DNA from: Pseudodesulfovibrio sp. 5S69 | Lineage (GTDB): Bacteria; Desulfobacterota; Desulfovibrionia; Desulfovibrionales; Desulfovibrionaceae | Direction: 5' to 3' | NCBI RefSeq assembly: GCF_037094465.1 | Contig: NZ_CP146609.1 | Location: 1,048,501-1,112,500, forward strand | Length of the DNA stretch: 64,000 nt | Shown here: positions 25,081 through 33,456 of the stretch, piece after piece | Numbering within the stretch: the first letter of the stretch is position 1 | How the letters are laid out: each line of letters opens with the position of its first letter | Position numbers and translations under genes: made by a program | The notes under the pieces: model-generated | What the model saw: the letters and a program-made list of their open reading frames with translations, nothing else | What the model was told of the DNA's origin: nothing | The model's database searches: none

Positions 25081-25758
25081 ATGCCCGATACCCAACCCGA
25101 TGCACAGGCCGTGCTGGCCGCGGCCCGCACGCTGGGCCGCCCCGTGGAACCGGACCAGGCAAAGCTGCTGGCCGTGTACCTGGATCAGCTCATCAAGTGG
25201 AACAGGAAGATGAACCTGGTGGGTCCGTCCGACTGGCGGACCGTGTTCGACCGGCTGGTGGTGGACTCCCTGTTCCTGGCCGATTTCGTCGCCGGGCTGA
25301 AGCTGCACGATCGGCCGCTCAGCCTCGACTTCGGGGCCGGTGCCGGACTGCCCGGCATCCCCCTGCGCGTGCTCTGGCAGCAGGGCGACTACTGGCTGGT
25401 GGAGGTGCGCGAGAAACGGGCCACCTTCATGAAGAGTGCGCTCGGGCGCCTCAAGCTGCCCGGCACCGGCGTCTTCCTGGGCAAGGCCGAGGACGCCCTG
25501 GACCGCCTGGCCCGATCCGGCCACGAAGACACTGCGGACCTCATTCTCAGCCGCGCCTTCATGCCCTGGCAGAAACTCCTTGATTTCATTCGCCCCATGC
25601 TTCGCAAGGCCCCCGGCCGCATCGGCACCGCCATTATCCTGGCCAACGACCCACCCCCGGCCGAGTCCGCCATCCCCGACGGCTGGCAACTCGGCGACGT
25701 CGCCTCCTACCCGGCGGCGGGCTCCGAGCGCTACTTCTGGTCGTTCAAGGTCGAGTAG
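25081..25758 (+). CDS. rsmG: 16S rRNA (guanine527-N7)-methyltransferase
   Basis: The 225-residue protein has the GidB/RsmG motifs KWNRKMNLVGPSDW, then RLVVDSLFLAD, the SAM-binding LDFGAGAGLPGIPLRVLW, VEVREKRATFMK and DLILSRAFMPWQKLL. It methylates G527 in the 530 loop of 16S rRNA; loss gives low-level streptomycin resistance in other bacteria. The ATG at 25081 is preferred; an in-frame TTG at 25054 would add nine residues. No strong ribosome-binding site precedes it. An imperfect GC-rich hairpin in the leader (about 25003-25030) could affect expression. Confidence 0.93.
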   Translation: MPDTQPDAQAVLAAARTLGRPVEPDQAKLLAVYLDQLIKWNRKMNLVGPSDWRTVFDRLVVDSLFLADFVAGLKLHDRPLSLDFGAGAGLPGIPLRVLWQQGDYWLVEVREKRATFMKSALGRLKLPGTGVFLGKAEDALDRLARSGHEDTADLILSRAFMPWQKLLDFIRPMLRKAPGRIGTAIILANDPPPAESAIPDGWQLGDVASYPAAGSERYFWSFKVE

Positions 25759-25770
25759 GGAGGAAGAATG

Positions 25771-25860
25771 CCTCCGGCGGCCAGAGGGGGAACCTCTTGA
25801 AGAGGTTCCCCTCTGGACTCCCCTCCAGAACCTTTTGTGTGCCTTCGGCAAGGCGTGCGG
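25771..25860 (+). repeat. Family A element downstream of rsmG
   Basis: CCTCCGGCGG leads into inverted arms at 25781-25815 (CCAGAGGGG..AACCTCTT against AAGAGGTTCCCCTCTGG, one bulge). GACTCCCCTCCAGAACCTTT, TGTGTGCCTTCGGCAAGG follow. It points the same way as rsmG and starts 12 bp after its stop. Confidence 0.85.
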
Positions 25861-25873
25861 ACGCCAAAGAAAC

Positions 25874-25899
25874 AACCCCGGCTCAAACGGACCGGGGTT
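25874..25899. terminator. Bidirectional hairpin between convergent rsmG and cysS
   Basis: AACCCCGG (25874-25881) and CCGGGGTT (25892-25899) pair perfectly. T-rich sequence follows on both strands (TTCGTT on plus, GTTTCTTT on minus). It sits between two oppositely oriented family A elements. Confidence 0.65.
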
Positions 25900-25914
25900 T
25901 CGTTATCTGCACAC

Positions 25915-26027
25915 TCCGCGAAGCGGCACAAAAGGTTCAGGAAGGGAGAGGGATGAGGGTCCGGGGAAGGGAGAGGGAAAGCCCTTCCAAAGGGTTTCCT
26001 CTCCCCTTCCCCCCGCCGCCGGAGGCA
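25915..26027 (-). repeat. Family A element downstream of cysS
   Basis: Read on the minus strand: GCCTCCGGCGGCGGGGGGAA, a partly paired palindrome (GGGGAGAGGAAACCCTTT with its purine return), CCCCGGACCCTCATCCCTCT and CTGAACCTTTTGTGCCGCTT. Block order and spacing match the copies at 9058 and 25771, again oriented with its upstream gene and starting about 10 bp after the cysS stop. Confidence 0.85.
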
Positions 26028-26036
26028 TCTTTCGCC

Positions 26037-27494
26037 TTACAAAACGTCCCAGGTGGCGCCCTGCGGGGTGTCGTGGACTTCGACCTGCATGGCGGCGAGT
26101 TCGTCGCGGATGGCGTCGGACTTGTCGAAGTCCTTGTCCTTGCGCGCCTGGGCGCGGGCGTCGAGCAGTTCGGTGACCTTGGCCGGGTCGATGCCGGCGC
26201 GGGCGGCGCGGTTGTCGCGCAGCTCCAGGAGGAACTCGGCGGGCTCGCGCTCGAAGATGCCGAGGATGGAGGCCCAGTCGGCCATGTCCGCCTTGATGCG
26301 GCCAAAGAGATCTCGGCCGCCTTCGGACTTGCGCAGGTTCTTGTCTTCGGCCACGCGCCCGGCCAGGCGGATGACGGAGAAGATGTGCCCCAGGGCGCCC
26401 GCGGTGTTCAGATCGTCGGCCATGGCCTCGGCAAAGTGCTTTTCGAGTTCGTCGAGTTCCCGGGTCAGTTCTTCGGGGAACGGAGATTTCTTCCACTTGG
26501 CCTTGTCCAGTTCCACGTCGATCTGGTTCAGGGCGGAGTAGATTCGTTTGACGCCCTTCTCGGCTTCTTCGAGGGCGTCGAAGGAGAAGTCAAGCGGGCT
26601 TCTGTAGTGCATGGTCAGCAGGAAGTAGCGCAGGGTCTCGGGCAGGAACTTGTCCAGGATGTCGCGGATGGTAAAGAAGTTGCCGAGCGATTTGGACATC
26701 TTTTCGGAGTTGATCTGCACGAACCCGTTGTGCACCCAGTAGTTGGCGAACGGCTTGCCCGTGGCGGCTTCGGATTGCGCCACCTCGTTCTCGTGGTGCG
26801 GGAAGGACAGGTCCTGGCCGCCGCCGTGGATGTCCAGCGGCAGGGGGGAGTACTTCTCGCTCATGGCCGAGCACTCCAGGTGCCAGCCGGGGCGGCCTTG
26901 GCCCCACGGGGATTCCCAGAACGGCTCGCCGGGCTTGGCTGCCTTCCACAGGGCGAAGTCGAGCGGGTCCTGCTTCTCCTCGCCCGGGGCGATGCGCGCG
27001 CCGGATTCGAGCTCGTCGATGTTGCGGCCGGACAACTTGCCGTAGCCGTCAAAGGATCGGACCTTGAAATACACGTCGCCGGACGGGGTGGCGTAGGCGT
27101 GGCCCTTGTCGATGAGTCGCTGGGTCAGGTCGATCATCTCGGGGATGTGCTCCGTGCACTTGGGCTCCACCGTGGGCCGCTCGATGTTCAGGCGGTCCAT
27201 GTCCACGTAGAACTCGCCGATGAACTTTTCGGCGATCTCGCTGGCCTCCTTGCCCACCTCGGCCGCGCGCTTGATGATCTTGTCGTCGATGTCCGTGAAG
27301 TTGCGGATGAAGTTGACCTTGTACCCCTCATGCTTGAGGTAGCGATAAAGCACGTCGAAGACCACGCTGGAGCGGGCGTGGCCGATGTGGCAGAGGTCGT
27401 AGGCCGTGATGCCGCAGACGTACATGTTCACGTCGTTGTCGTTGGCCGGGGTGAATGCTTCCTTGTGCCTTTTGAGGGTGTTGTAGAGTCTCAT
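26037..27494 (-). CDS. cysS: Cysteinyl-tRNA synthetase
   Basis: The 485-residue class I synthetase charges tRNA-Cys. The HIGH motif is in [20 protein letters not shown] near residue 35 and KMSKS in [11 protein letters not shown] near 263. Zinc-ligand blocks include [10 protein letters not shown] and the later WHLECSAMS and [14 protein letters not shown]. The tail carries the helical DALR-type anticodon region. The N-terminal phrase [14 protein letters not shown] matches the family start. GGAG lies seven bases before the ATG. It is the last gene of the nif3 to cysS run. Confidence 0.98.
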   Translation of the reverse strand: MRLYNTLKRHKEAFTPANDNDVNMYVCGITAYDLCHIGHARSSVVFDVLYRYLKHEGYKVNFIRNFTDIDDKIIKRAAEVGKEASEIAEKFIGEFYVDMDRLNIERPTVEPKCTEHIPEMIDLTQRLIDKGHAYATPSGDVYFKVRSFDGYGKLSGRNIDELESGARIAPGEEKQDPLDFALWKAAKPGEPFWESPWGQGRPGWHLECSAMSEKYSPLPLDIHGGGQDLSFPHHENEVAQSEAATGKPFANYWVHNGFVQINSEKMSKSLGNFFTIRDILDKFLPETLRYFLLTMHYRSPLDFSFDALEEAEKGVKRIYSALNQIDVELDKAKWKKSPFPEELTRELDELEKHFAEAMADDLNTAGALGHIFSVIRLAGRVAEDKNLRKSEGGRDLFGRIKADMADWASILGIFEREPAEFLLELRDNRAARAGIDPAKVTELLDARAQARKDKDFDKSDAIRDELAAMQVEVHDTPQGATWDVL

Positions 27495-27537
27495 TGGATT
27501 ACTCCATTTTTATTACATTGAAATAATTATGCTTTAA

Positions 27538-28419
27538 TTAAATGCCATTCGTCGGGACGGTGTCCACGTGGATGTTCAGGAGGTCCAGGTTCTCGAACAG
27601 GTCGCGGCCCATGAAGAAGTAGAGCACGGGCACGGACTCCGCCGGGTTGGCGGACACGGTCAGGGAGCCGGGGTCGCTCAGGAACGTCTTCAGGCCGAGC
27701 ATGGCGGCGCGGGCCGGTTCGTTGGCCTGGGTCTCGGCATAGGCGGCCAGGCCGTCCAGCTCCGCGCTGATCCGGTCCAGGGTGACGGATTCGGACACGC
27801 CCGTCTTCCGAGCCCAGTCCTCGCCGACCAGCCGCATGAACTCGCGGTTGTCGAAGGTCAGGACCGCTTTGCGGATGCCCAGGGCGAAGCTTTGTTCCGG
27901 GCTGAACCCGGTCAGGTTCAGGTTGTCCAGGGAGCCGGTCAGCTTGATCGAGCCGAGCTTGGGGTCGTCCAGGGAGAGGTCCTTGAGCTCCAGGATCTTG
28001 GTCTCCGGGTCGTAGGCGTAGTCCAGGGTGCCGTCGCCGAACAAGGTCTCGATGCCGAGCCCCTTGATGTACCCGGCCCACTCGCCGAAATTTTGCGGGG
28101 TCACCGGTATGCTCAACCCCTTGGCGGAAATGGCCGCGTAGTGGGGTATGGGGTTGTCCCGGTCGAATGCGGCGATGGACACCGAATCGGCCTGGACGTG
28201 CTGGCCCGAGGGGAACAGGGCGTCCACCCCCTTGAGGGTCACGGTGTGGGCGATGATGTCCACGGACAGGTCGGCGTAGGACAGGGCCAGCCCCGGCGTG
28301 TCGGCCACGGCGCGGGTCAGTTCCTTGTCCACCTCGGTGTTGACGTACCATTTCAGGCCGAAAAAGCAGAGCGCGGCGAAGATGACGAAGGAGAGCAGGA
28401 ATTTCTTCAGGCCGGACAC
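27538..28419 (-). CDS. Membrane-anchored periplasmic protein of unknown function
   Basis: The 293-residue protein has an N-terminal uncleaved signal anchor (KKFLLSFVIFAALCFFGLKWYV) and a large predicted periplasmic part built of alternating strands (VTLKGVDALFPSGQHVQADS, LELKDLSLDDPKLGSIKLTG). The style recalls DUF945/AsmA-like proteins, but I cannot assign a family. The start is GTG with GGGAG seven bases upstream, one base after the ispDF stop, so translation is probably coupled to ispDF. It precedes cysS by 43 bp. Confidence 0.78.
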   Translation of the reverse strand: MSGLKKFLLSFVIFAALCFFGLKWYVNTEVDKELTRAVADTPGLALSYADLSVDIIAHTVTLKGVDALFPSGQHVQADSVSIAAFDRDNPIPHYAAISAKGLSIPVTPQNFGEWAGYIKGLGIETLFGDGTLDYAYDPETKILELKDLSLDDPKLGSIKLTGSLDNLNLTGFSPEQSFALGIRKAVLTFDNREFMRLVGEDWARKTGVSESVTLDRISAELDGLAAYAETQANEPARAAMLGLKTFLSDPGSLTVSANPAESVPVLYFFMGRDLFENLDLLNIHVDTVPTNGI

Positions 28420-28420
28420 G

Positions 28421-29617
28421 TCACATCTCCCTCAGGCCGGTGACGCAGGCCACGGCCTTGATGCCTTTCTTTTCGCCGGTGAAGCCGAGCTTTTCCTCGG
28501 TGGTGGCCTTGAAGTTGACCTGATGCGCTTCCAGGCCGAGCAGCCGGGACACGTTCCTGGCGATCTGCGCGGCGTGGGGGGCCAGGCGCGGCACCTGGGC
28601 GATGACGGTCAGGTCCGCGTGGACGATGCGGGTCTCGGCCCGCTCGGCCATGGACAGGACCTCGCGCACGAGCATGCCGCTGTCCGCGTTGTCGAAATTC
28701 GGGTCCGTGTCCGGAAAATGGGTGCCGATGTCCCCGCCGCCGAAGGTGCCGAGGATGGCGTCGGCCAGGGCGTGCAGGAGCACGTCGCCGTCCGAGTGGG
28801 CCACGGTGGACGGGCCGCCGGGGATGGGCACGCCGCCCAGGACCAGGGGCCGGTCGTGCTCGCCGCCGAAGCGGTGCACGTCGTAACCCCAGCCCGTGCA
28901 CGGCACGGTGGTGCGGGCCTCCCGGAGACGCTTCAGGTCTTCGGGCAGGGTGATCTTGACGTTGGCCGCCTCGCCGGGAACGATCGCGACCTCGGCCAGC
29001 CGCTCGACCATGGAGGCGTCGTCCGTGACCTCCCAGCCCTCGGCCAGGGCGCGGTCGTGGGCCTCGCGCAACAGCGCGGTCTCAAACCCCTGCGGAGTCT
29101 GCACGGCCGCAAGTTCGGCACGGTTCAGGGTCTCGGCGACCGTGTTGCCGGATACCCGCTTGACCGTGTCGGTCACGGGCACGGCCGGGATCACGCCGCG
29201 TGCGCCGGAATCGAGCGCGCCGAGGAGGTCGCGGACCAGTCGGGCCGAGAAAAAGGGCCGGGCCGAGTCGTGGATCAGGACGCGGCCGCACGACCTGGGC
29301 AGGCCGGTCAGGCCGTTGCGCACCGAGTCCTGTCGGCGCTCGCCGCCTGCGACCACGGTCCACTGCACGCCGAGATCCTCGGTCTTGAAGAACTGGCGCA
29401 GCTTCTTGTCCATGGTCGGGGCGTCCTCGGGCGGGAAGACGAAGACCAGGCCGCGCACGTCGGCCACGCGGGAAAAGGTCCGGGCGCAGTGCCAGAACAG
29501 CGGCGCGGATTTGTACTCAAGGTACTGCTTGCGCTCGCCGCCCGTGGCCTCGGCCAGCCGGGTCCCGGAGCCTGCGGCCAGGATGATGGCCCAAATGTCG
29601 TTCATGGTGCGGTCCAT
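28421..29617 (-). CDS. ispDF: Bifunctional IspD/IspF enzyme of the MEP isoprenoid pathway
   Basis: The protein has 398 residues from ATG 29617 (29605 is an alternative). Residues about 1-235 are the IspD cytidylyltransferase with the nucleotide loop IILAAGSGTRLAEATGG and IHDSARPFFSARLV. Residues about 240-398 are the IspF cyclase with GWGYDVHRFGGEH, PGGPSTVAHSDGDVLLHALA and GGGDIGTHFPDTDPNF. It catalyses steps 3 and 5 of the MEP pathway to IPP/DMAPP; the intervening kinase IspE is separate. The fusion is common in alpha-, epsilon- and some delta-type proteobacteria. Confidence 0.96.
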   Translation of the reverse strand: MDRTMNDIWAIILAAGSGTRLAEATGGERKQYLEYKSAPLFWHCARTFSRVADVRGLVFVFPPEDAPTMDKKLRQFFKTEDLGVQWTVVAGGERRQDSVRNGLTGLPRSCGRVLIHDSARPFFSARLVRDLLGALDSGARGVIPAVPVTDTVKRVSGNTVAETLNRAELAAVQTPQGFETALLREAHDRALAEGWEVTDDASMVERLAEVAIVPGEAANVKITLPEDLKRLREARTTVPCTGWGYDVHRFGGEHDRPLVLGGVPIPGGPSTVAHSDGDVLLHALADAILGTFGGGDIGTHFPDTDPNFDNADSGMLVREVLSMAERAETRIVHADLTVIAQVPRLAPHAAQIARNVSRLLGLEAHQVNFKATTEEKLGFTGEKKGIKAVACVTGLREM

Positions 29618-29678
29618 GCGGTTGCCTGTCGAAATTGGGCGCACGGGGGAGGGGCTGCCTCCCCCGCGCGGTGTACAC

Positions 29679-30046
29679 AAGTCGGAGCCGGTCATAAGCC
29701 GGGTCTTGTTCCCCTCGCGGGGCGGTCATCATTCATCTAGGCCGCCCGTTACCGGACGGCTCGAGCAACCAACCCGACAGCTTCGGCCGGGCCGGCCTCA
29801 AACGCTGTCCTATTCGGTCTTGCTCCGGACGGAGTTCACCTGGCCTGCCGCGTCGCCGCGACAGCCGGTGGGCTCTTACCCCACCGTTTCACCCTTACCG
29901 CCGGGTTGCCCCGGTGGCGGTCTGCTTTCTGTTGCACGTGACGGGGATCGCTCCCCCTGGGCGTTACCCAGCGTCCTGCCCTGCGGAGCCCGGACTTTCC
30001 TCCCCGGCCAATGGCCGCGGCGATGACCTGCCCGACTCCGGACTTG
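29679..30046 (-). ncRNA. rnpB: RNase P RNA, bacterial class A
   Basis: The minus strand contains the universal core GAGGAAAGTCCGGGCTCC near the 5' end, then GGTAACGCCCAGGGGGA, GTGCAACAGAAAGCAGACCG, GGTGAAACGGTGGGGTAAGA, GCCCACCG, and near the 3' end ACAAGACCCGGCTTATGACC. The ends pair as helix P1 (CAAGTCCGGAGTCGGG with CCGGCTCCGACTT), which fixes the limits to within a few bases. It is the catalytic subunit that trims tRNA 5' leaders. It lies between the zinc-ribbon gene (6 bp away) and ispDF. A GC-rich hairpin without a T-run at 29645-29665 follows it. Confidence 0.95.
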
Positions 30047-30051
30047 TGATG

Positions 30052-30789
30052 CTATTCCTCTTCGGCGCCTTGCGGCTGCACAAAGGCCTGCCAGTAAATC
30101 AGCCGCTGGCAGTTGGGGCAGCTCAGGATCTGCTGGCCCTTCTGCAGGTCGTTGTACGACTGCGGCGGGATCATGATGTTGCAGCCCGAGCACACGCCTT
30201 CGGAGACCGGCACGATGACCGGGTGCTCCATGCGCTCGCGGATGAACTCGTAGCGGCCCAGGATCGGCGGCGGAACGGCCTTGCAAGCCTTCTTGCGCTT
30301 GCGGTTCAGGGCTTCGAGCTTCTTGTTGGCCTTGTCCAACCGCTCGTCCAGAGTGGTCTTGAGCGCATCGAACTGCTCCTTTACGCCGCCCATTTCCTCG
30401 TCCAGGGCCTGGGTGGCTTCGTCCTGGCGGACCAGCTCCTCGCGCACGGCCGCCTGCTCGTCGTCGCGCATGCGGTTGAGCTTCTCCAGGGAATCCATCT
30501 CGCGCATCATGGCGTGGTATTCCTTGGTGTTGCCGACGAGCATCAGCTTGTTCTTGGACTTCTTGATCTTGCCGGCGTCTTCTTCGATCTCCACGGACAG
30601 CTTTTTCTTCTGTTCGTTGAGGATGCTCATCTTTTCGTCGATCTGACCGCGGCGTTCCTCGAACTCGCCGAGCTGGTTCTCGAGGTCGGCCAGTTCCTGG
30701 GGCGCCTGCTCGATCTCCTGGGTCAGCTCAAGGATTTCGTCGTCCACTTCCTGCAGGACGATCAACTGTTCAATCTGTTTCTGATACAT
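30052..30789 (-). CDS. Coiled-coil protein with C4 zinc ribbon
   Basis: The 245-residue protein has a long coiled coil (about 5-175, Glu/Lys/Leu heptads such as DEILELTQEIEQAPQELADL). It ends in a zinc ribbon: EGVCSGCNIMIPPQSYNDLQ followed by ILSCPNCQRLIYW. This matches the CdsZ/DUF164-type family found widely in bacteria, whose function is poorly defined; links to nucleic acid or RNase-related roles are suggestive only. It lies directly upstream of rnpB and 44 bp after the Nif3-like gene. Confidence 0.88.
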   Translation of the reverse strand: MYQKQIEQLIVLQEVDDEILELTQEIEQAPQELADLENQLGEFEERRGQIDEKMSILNEQKKKLSVEIEEDAGKIKKSKNKLMLVGNTKEYHAMMREMDSLEKLNRMRDDEQAAVREELVRQDEATQALDEEMGGVKEQFDALKTTLDERLDKANKKLEALNRKRKKACKAVPPPILGRYEFIRERMEHPVIVPVSEGVCSGCNIMIPPQSYNDLQKGQQILSCPNCQRLIYWQAFVQPQGAEEE

Positions 30790-30833
30790 GGGTTAACCTC
30801 ACTATCTATTTGAAATCAAAAAAAGTGTATCCG

Positions 30834-31829
30834 CTACTTGCTGTATACCGAAAAGGGGTCCTCGCCCGGGAAGAAACGGACCTCCGCGCGGGGCAGGGCC
30901 TCGCCCAGTTCCAGGGCGAAGCGGCGCATCATTTCCTCTTCCAGGGAGAAGTGGCCCACGTCCACCACGCAGACCGGGGTCTCCACGGCCGGGTGGTACT
31001 TCATGTCCCCGGTGACGAACACGTCCGCCCCGGCGCGCGCCGCCCGTTCGATCAGGGACGTGCCCGAGCCGCCGCAATAGGCCACGGTGCGCACGGTCCC
31101 GGGCCTGGGCCCGGCGACCGTCAGGACGTCGCGTTCGACCAGCCCGGCCAGCCGGTCCAGGAACGCGTCAAAAGGCATCGCCTCGGGCAGCTCGCCCGCC
31201 TCGCCGAAGCCGACCTCGCTCACCGGCGCGGTCAGGGAGCGCAGGTAGAACAGGGGGCGTCGGCCCAGGGAAAATTCGATCTTGTCCGCCAGTCCGGGCC
31301 ACTTGGGCTCGTCGCAGACCACCCGGATCTCGCCCGTGCGGCTCTGGGCCACCGAGTGTACTCCGTCGTGGTCGGCCCAGATGTCGGCCGCCTCGCGGGA
31401 GATCTGCTCCTCGCTATAGAACGACGCCTCCACCGGGGCGCGGCCGTGCTCCACTTCGAGCAGCCGCCTGCCGGTCAGCCCCAGCGCCTCGCCCAGCCAG
31501 AAGGCCGGACCGTCCGGCCGGGTGTCCAGGGAGGTGTGGGCCGCGTACAGCCAGCTCCCCGTGGGGATCACCGACCGGAGCACGTCCAGGTACATCCCTT
31601 CCGCGCTTGGGGCCTTGGGCTTCATGTACAGCGGGTGATGCGTGATCACCGCGCCCGCGCCCCACTCGATGCAACGGGAGACCGCGGCCGGGGTCGGCTC
31701 CAGGGTCACGGCCACCTTGTCCACATCGGCCACCGAGCCCGCCACCTGCACGCCGGAATTGTCCCAGGAACTCTGGTTTTCCTCCGGGGCGAGGTTTCTA
31801 AAAATAGCTAAAATCTCTTGAATTTTCAT
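30834..31829 (-). CDS. Nif3-like dinuclear metal-centre hexameric protein (GTP cyclohydrolase I type 2 family)
   Basis: The 331-residue protein has the Nif3/YbgI motifs SSWDNSGVQVAG at the start, GAVITHHPLYMKP (two metal-binding histidines), YAAHTSLDTRPDGPAFWLGE, the inserted middle domain, and the closing VFVTGDMKYHPAVE and VVDVGHFSLEEEMM. The middle insertion, a PII-like domain, fits the longer Nif3 forms. The family binds two metals; the physiological reaction is unsettled. The ATG at 31829 matches the family start MKIQEILAIF. It is the first gene of the nif3, zinc-ribbon, rnpB, ispDF, cysS run. Confidence 0.9.
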   Translation of the reverse strand: MKIQEILAIFRNLAPEENQSSWDNSGVQVAGSVADVDKVAVTLEPTPAAVSRCIEWGAGAVITHHPLYMKPKAPSAEGMYLDVLRSVIPTGSWLYAAHTSLDTRPDGPAFWLGEALGLTGRRLLEVEHGRAPVEASFYSEEQISREAADIWADHDGVHSVAQSRTGEIRVVCDEPKWPGLADKIEFSLGRRPLFYLRSLTAPVSEVGFGEAGELPEAMPFDAFLDRLAGLVERDVLTVAGPRPGTVRTVAYCGGSGTSLIERAARAGADVFVTGDMKYHPAVETPVCVVDVGHFSLEEEMMRRFALELGEALPRAEVRFFPGEDPFSVYSK

Positions 31830-31999
31830 ATGGTTACGACCATCTCCCATAATGAGGATGCTCCCGTAGGGTTTCCCCCTCGGGAGCATCTCTTGTCCTC
31901 TTCGATCACCCGGCCAACGGCCTTATCGGGGGATTTCAGGAAATATGCGTTCTTCTGCTTTCGGGTCTTCGTCAATCACGTCTCCCGGAAGTGGGTCGT

Positions 32000-32075
32000 T
32001 GGTGGGCCAGCCAGGATTCGAACCTGGGACCGACCGGTTATGAGCCGGTGGCTCTGCCAACTGAGCTACTGGCCC
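32000..32075 (-). tRNA. tRNA with CAT anticodon (elongator Met or Ile2)
   Basis: The minus strand folds as a 76-nt cloverleaf: acceptor GGGCCAG/CTGGCCC, D-arm GCTCAGTTGGCAGAGC, anticodon arm ACCGG-CTCATAA-CCGGT, T-arm CCAGG-TTCGAAT-CCTGG and encoded ACCA. The CAT anticodon serves elongator methionine or, after lysidine modification, isoleucine AUA. Acceptor and arm sequences do not let me choose; I lean to Met. It is not an initiator, because the G29-G31 run of three GC pairs is absent and position 1 pairs normally. Confidence 0.95.
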
Positions 32076-32143
32076 GCCGTGGAGTCGAGCACCATAGCCG
32101 GAAGCCGGCCATGGTGTCAACTCCACGACGGTGCGTTGTACGG

Positions 32144-32262
32144 CGGCTTCCGAGAGCGGGCCATCTGCACATTTTTTCCGGGGGGGGCTTTCATCCTCAT
32201 GTAGGCCCACTACACTGCGGTGAAAGCCCCCCGGAAGAAAATGCACATCTGACCCACTCTCG
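32144..32262 (+). repeat. Family B hairpin element, copy 2 (compact)
   Basis: It begins CGGCTTCCGAGAGCGGGCCA, then TCTGCACATTTTTTCC, arms GGGCTTTCA/TGAAAGCCC with an inner GTAG/CTAC pair, and closes with GAAAATGCACATCTGACCCA, CTCTCG. In this copy the two halves form one long imperfect hairpin of roughly 42 positions per arm. It shares near-identical blocks with the copy at 24434. Confidence 0.85.
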
Positions 32263-32291
32263 AAAGCCTCACTCCGTGCGGGCCCGGCGGA

Positions 32292-32332
32292 AAGAGCCGC
32301 TGTTTGCGCGCCTTGCGCACAAAGGCACTCCA
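32292..32332 (+). repeat. Family C hairpin with variable stem
   Basis: The flank AGAGCCGCTG leads to TTTGCGCGC-CTT-GCGCACAAA (one C/A mismatch) and then GGCACTCCA, a variant of the usual closing flank ATCGCTCCA. Confidence 0.65.
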
Positions 32333-32335
32333 TGG

Positions 32336-32377
32336 GGAGAGCCGCTGTCGGGTGCCTTGGGCACCCGAATCGCTCCA
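32336..32377 (+). repeat. Family C hairpin with variable stem
   Basis: The flank GAGAGCCGCTG leads to perfect arms TCGGGTGCC-TTG-GGCACCCGA and the closing flank ATCGCTCCA. A diverged relative (TTCGCGCGC-TTT-GCGCACGAA, then GGCACTCCA) follows at 32412-32450. The 32076-32479 interval holds no gene that I can support beyond these repeats. Confidence 0.8.
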
Positions 32378-32479
32378 GATGGAGGGAGACGGGGAATGCC
32401 CTTATTGAATAGGCCGTTGTTCGCGCGCTTTGCGCACGAAGGCACTCCAGGGGGGGAGGGGAAGTATGGGCTTGTGGGC

Positions 32480-33349
32480 TCAGGATCGGGGGAGGTCGAG
32501 GGTTTGGGTCAGCCAGGTGATGAAGGCTTGGGCGGGGGAGTCGGGGGCTGGGGGGCGGCGGGTGATGACGACGTAGTCGGTGGGGGTGGTCGTGAAACCG
32601 TAGGGGGCGACGAGGAGGTTCTGGGCCAGGGCGTCCCGGACCATGGGCAGGGGGCCGATGGCCAGGCCGAGCCCGGCGGTGGCGGCCTGGAGGCTGAAAT
32701 AAAAATGGTCGAAGTATTGTTCGGCGTCGGCGTCCGGGGTCTGGCCGGAGAGTCCCTTCCAGTCGGTCCAGGCCGAGGGGCGGGTGCGGGTGTGCAGGAG
32801 CCGTTTGGGGGTGTGTTCGTGGGCCGCCCAGTAGGCCGGGCTGCACACCGGGCCAATGGGCTCCCGGCCGAGCGACTCGCTGTGGTATCGCCCGGACCAG
32901 GCGAAGTCCGAGCGCCGAATGGCCAGGTCCACGCCCTGTTCGGACAGGTCGATGAGGCCGCCCGCCGTGGACAACAGCACCTCGGCGTCGGGTGCCGCCC
33001 GGTGGAAATCGTCGAGCCTCGGCATGAGCCAGCGCATGGCCAGGGTGGGCTCGCAGGATACGGACAGCCTCGGGGCGGGGGACGTGGTTTTCAGCTCCTC
33101 GCAGGTCCGCTCCAGCCCGGCGAACAGGGTCTCCACTTGGGCTGCGAAGGCCCGGCCCCGGTCCGTCAGGTAAATGCCCCGGTTGCGCCGCTCGAACAGC
33201 TCGAACCCGAAGAACCCCTCCAACTGCTTCACGGCCCGGCTGACCGCGCCGTGGGTCACGTGCAACTCCTGCGCGGCCTTTGTAAAGCTGCCGTGGCGCG
33301 CGGCGGCCCGGAAGCTGGCCAGTGGTGCGAGAGGGGGGAGGTTGGTCAT
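32480..33349 (-). CDS. LysR-family transcriptional regulator (GcvA-like)
   Basis: The 289-residue protein has the N-terminal winged helix-turn-helix typical of the GcvA/AmpR branch (LASFRAAARHGSFTKAAQEL, THGAVSRAVKQLEGFFGFEL, FERRNRGIYLTDRGRAF) and a C-terminal type 2 periplasmic-binding-like sensor. It is divergent from the LysE-family exporter gene at 33457, with 107 bp between starts. This is the classic arrangement in which the regulator controls the adjacent exporter, perhaps in response to an amino acid. The ligand is not readable. Confidence 0.92.
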   Translation of the reverse strand: MTNLPPLAPLASFRAAARHGSFTKAAQELHVTHGAVSRAVKQLEGFFGFELFERRNRGIYLTDRGRAFAAQVETLFAGLERTCEELKTTSPAPRLSVSCEPTLAMRWLMPRLDDFHRAAPDAEVLLSTAGGLIDLSEQGVDLAIRRSDFAWSGRYHSESLGREPIGPVCSPAYWAAHEHTPKRLLHTRTRPSAWTDWKGLSGQTPDADAEQYFDHFYFSLQAATAGLGLAIGPLPMVRDALAQNLLVAPYGFTTTPTDYVVITRRPPAPDSPAQAFITWLTQTLDLPRS

Positions 33350-33380
33350 CGTCTTTCTATGAGTTTAATTCATGGATAAT

Positions 33381-33409
33381 TTGAAAATTAATCGATTGTG
33401 CATTTTATA
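33381..33409 (+). promoter_or_regulatory. Candidate sigma-70 promoter for the LysE-family gene
   Basis: TTGAAA is followed after 17 bp by TTTATA in the AT-rich LysR/LysE intergenic region. The -35 matches consensus at five of six positions and the -10 is weak. The same region must hold the LysR site, and several T-N11-A boxes are possible, but none stands out. Confidence 0.4.
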
Positions 33410-33456
33410 TCCTCTTTTAAAATAGGTGTAAATAAGATCAACCTGGGAGGATAACC

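Noticed and set aside
27495..27537. T-box or Cys-responsive leader before cysS
   Set aside because: Only 43 bp separate cysS from the upstream gene, too short for a T-box, and no specifier loop was seen.
31818..32204. Plus-strand open frame across the tRNA gene
   Set aside because: It covers the complete tRNA on the other strand and part of a family B repeat; no domain is recognisable.
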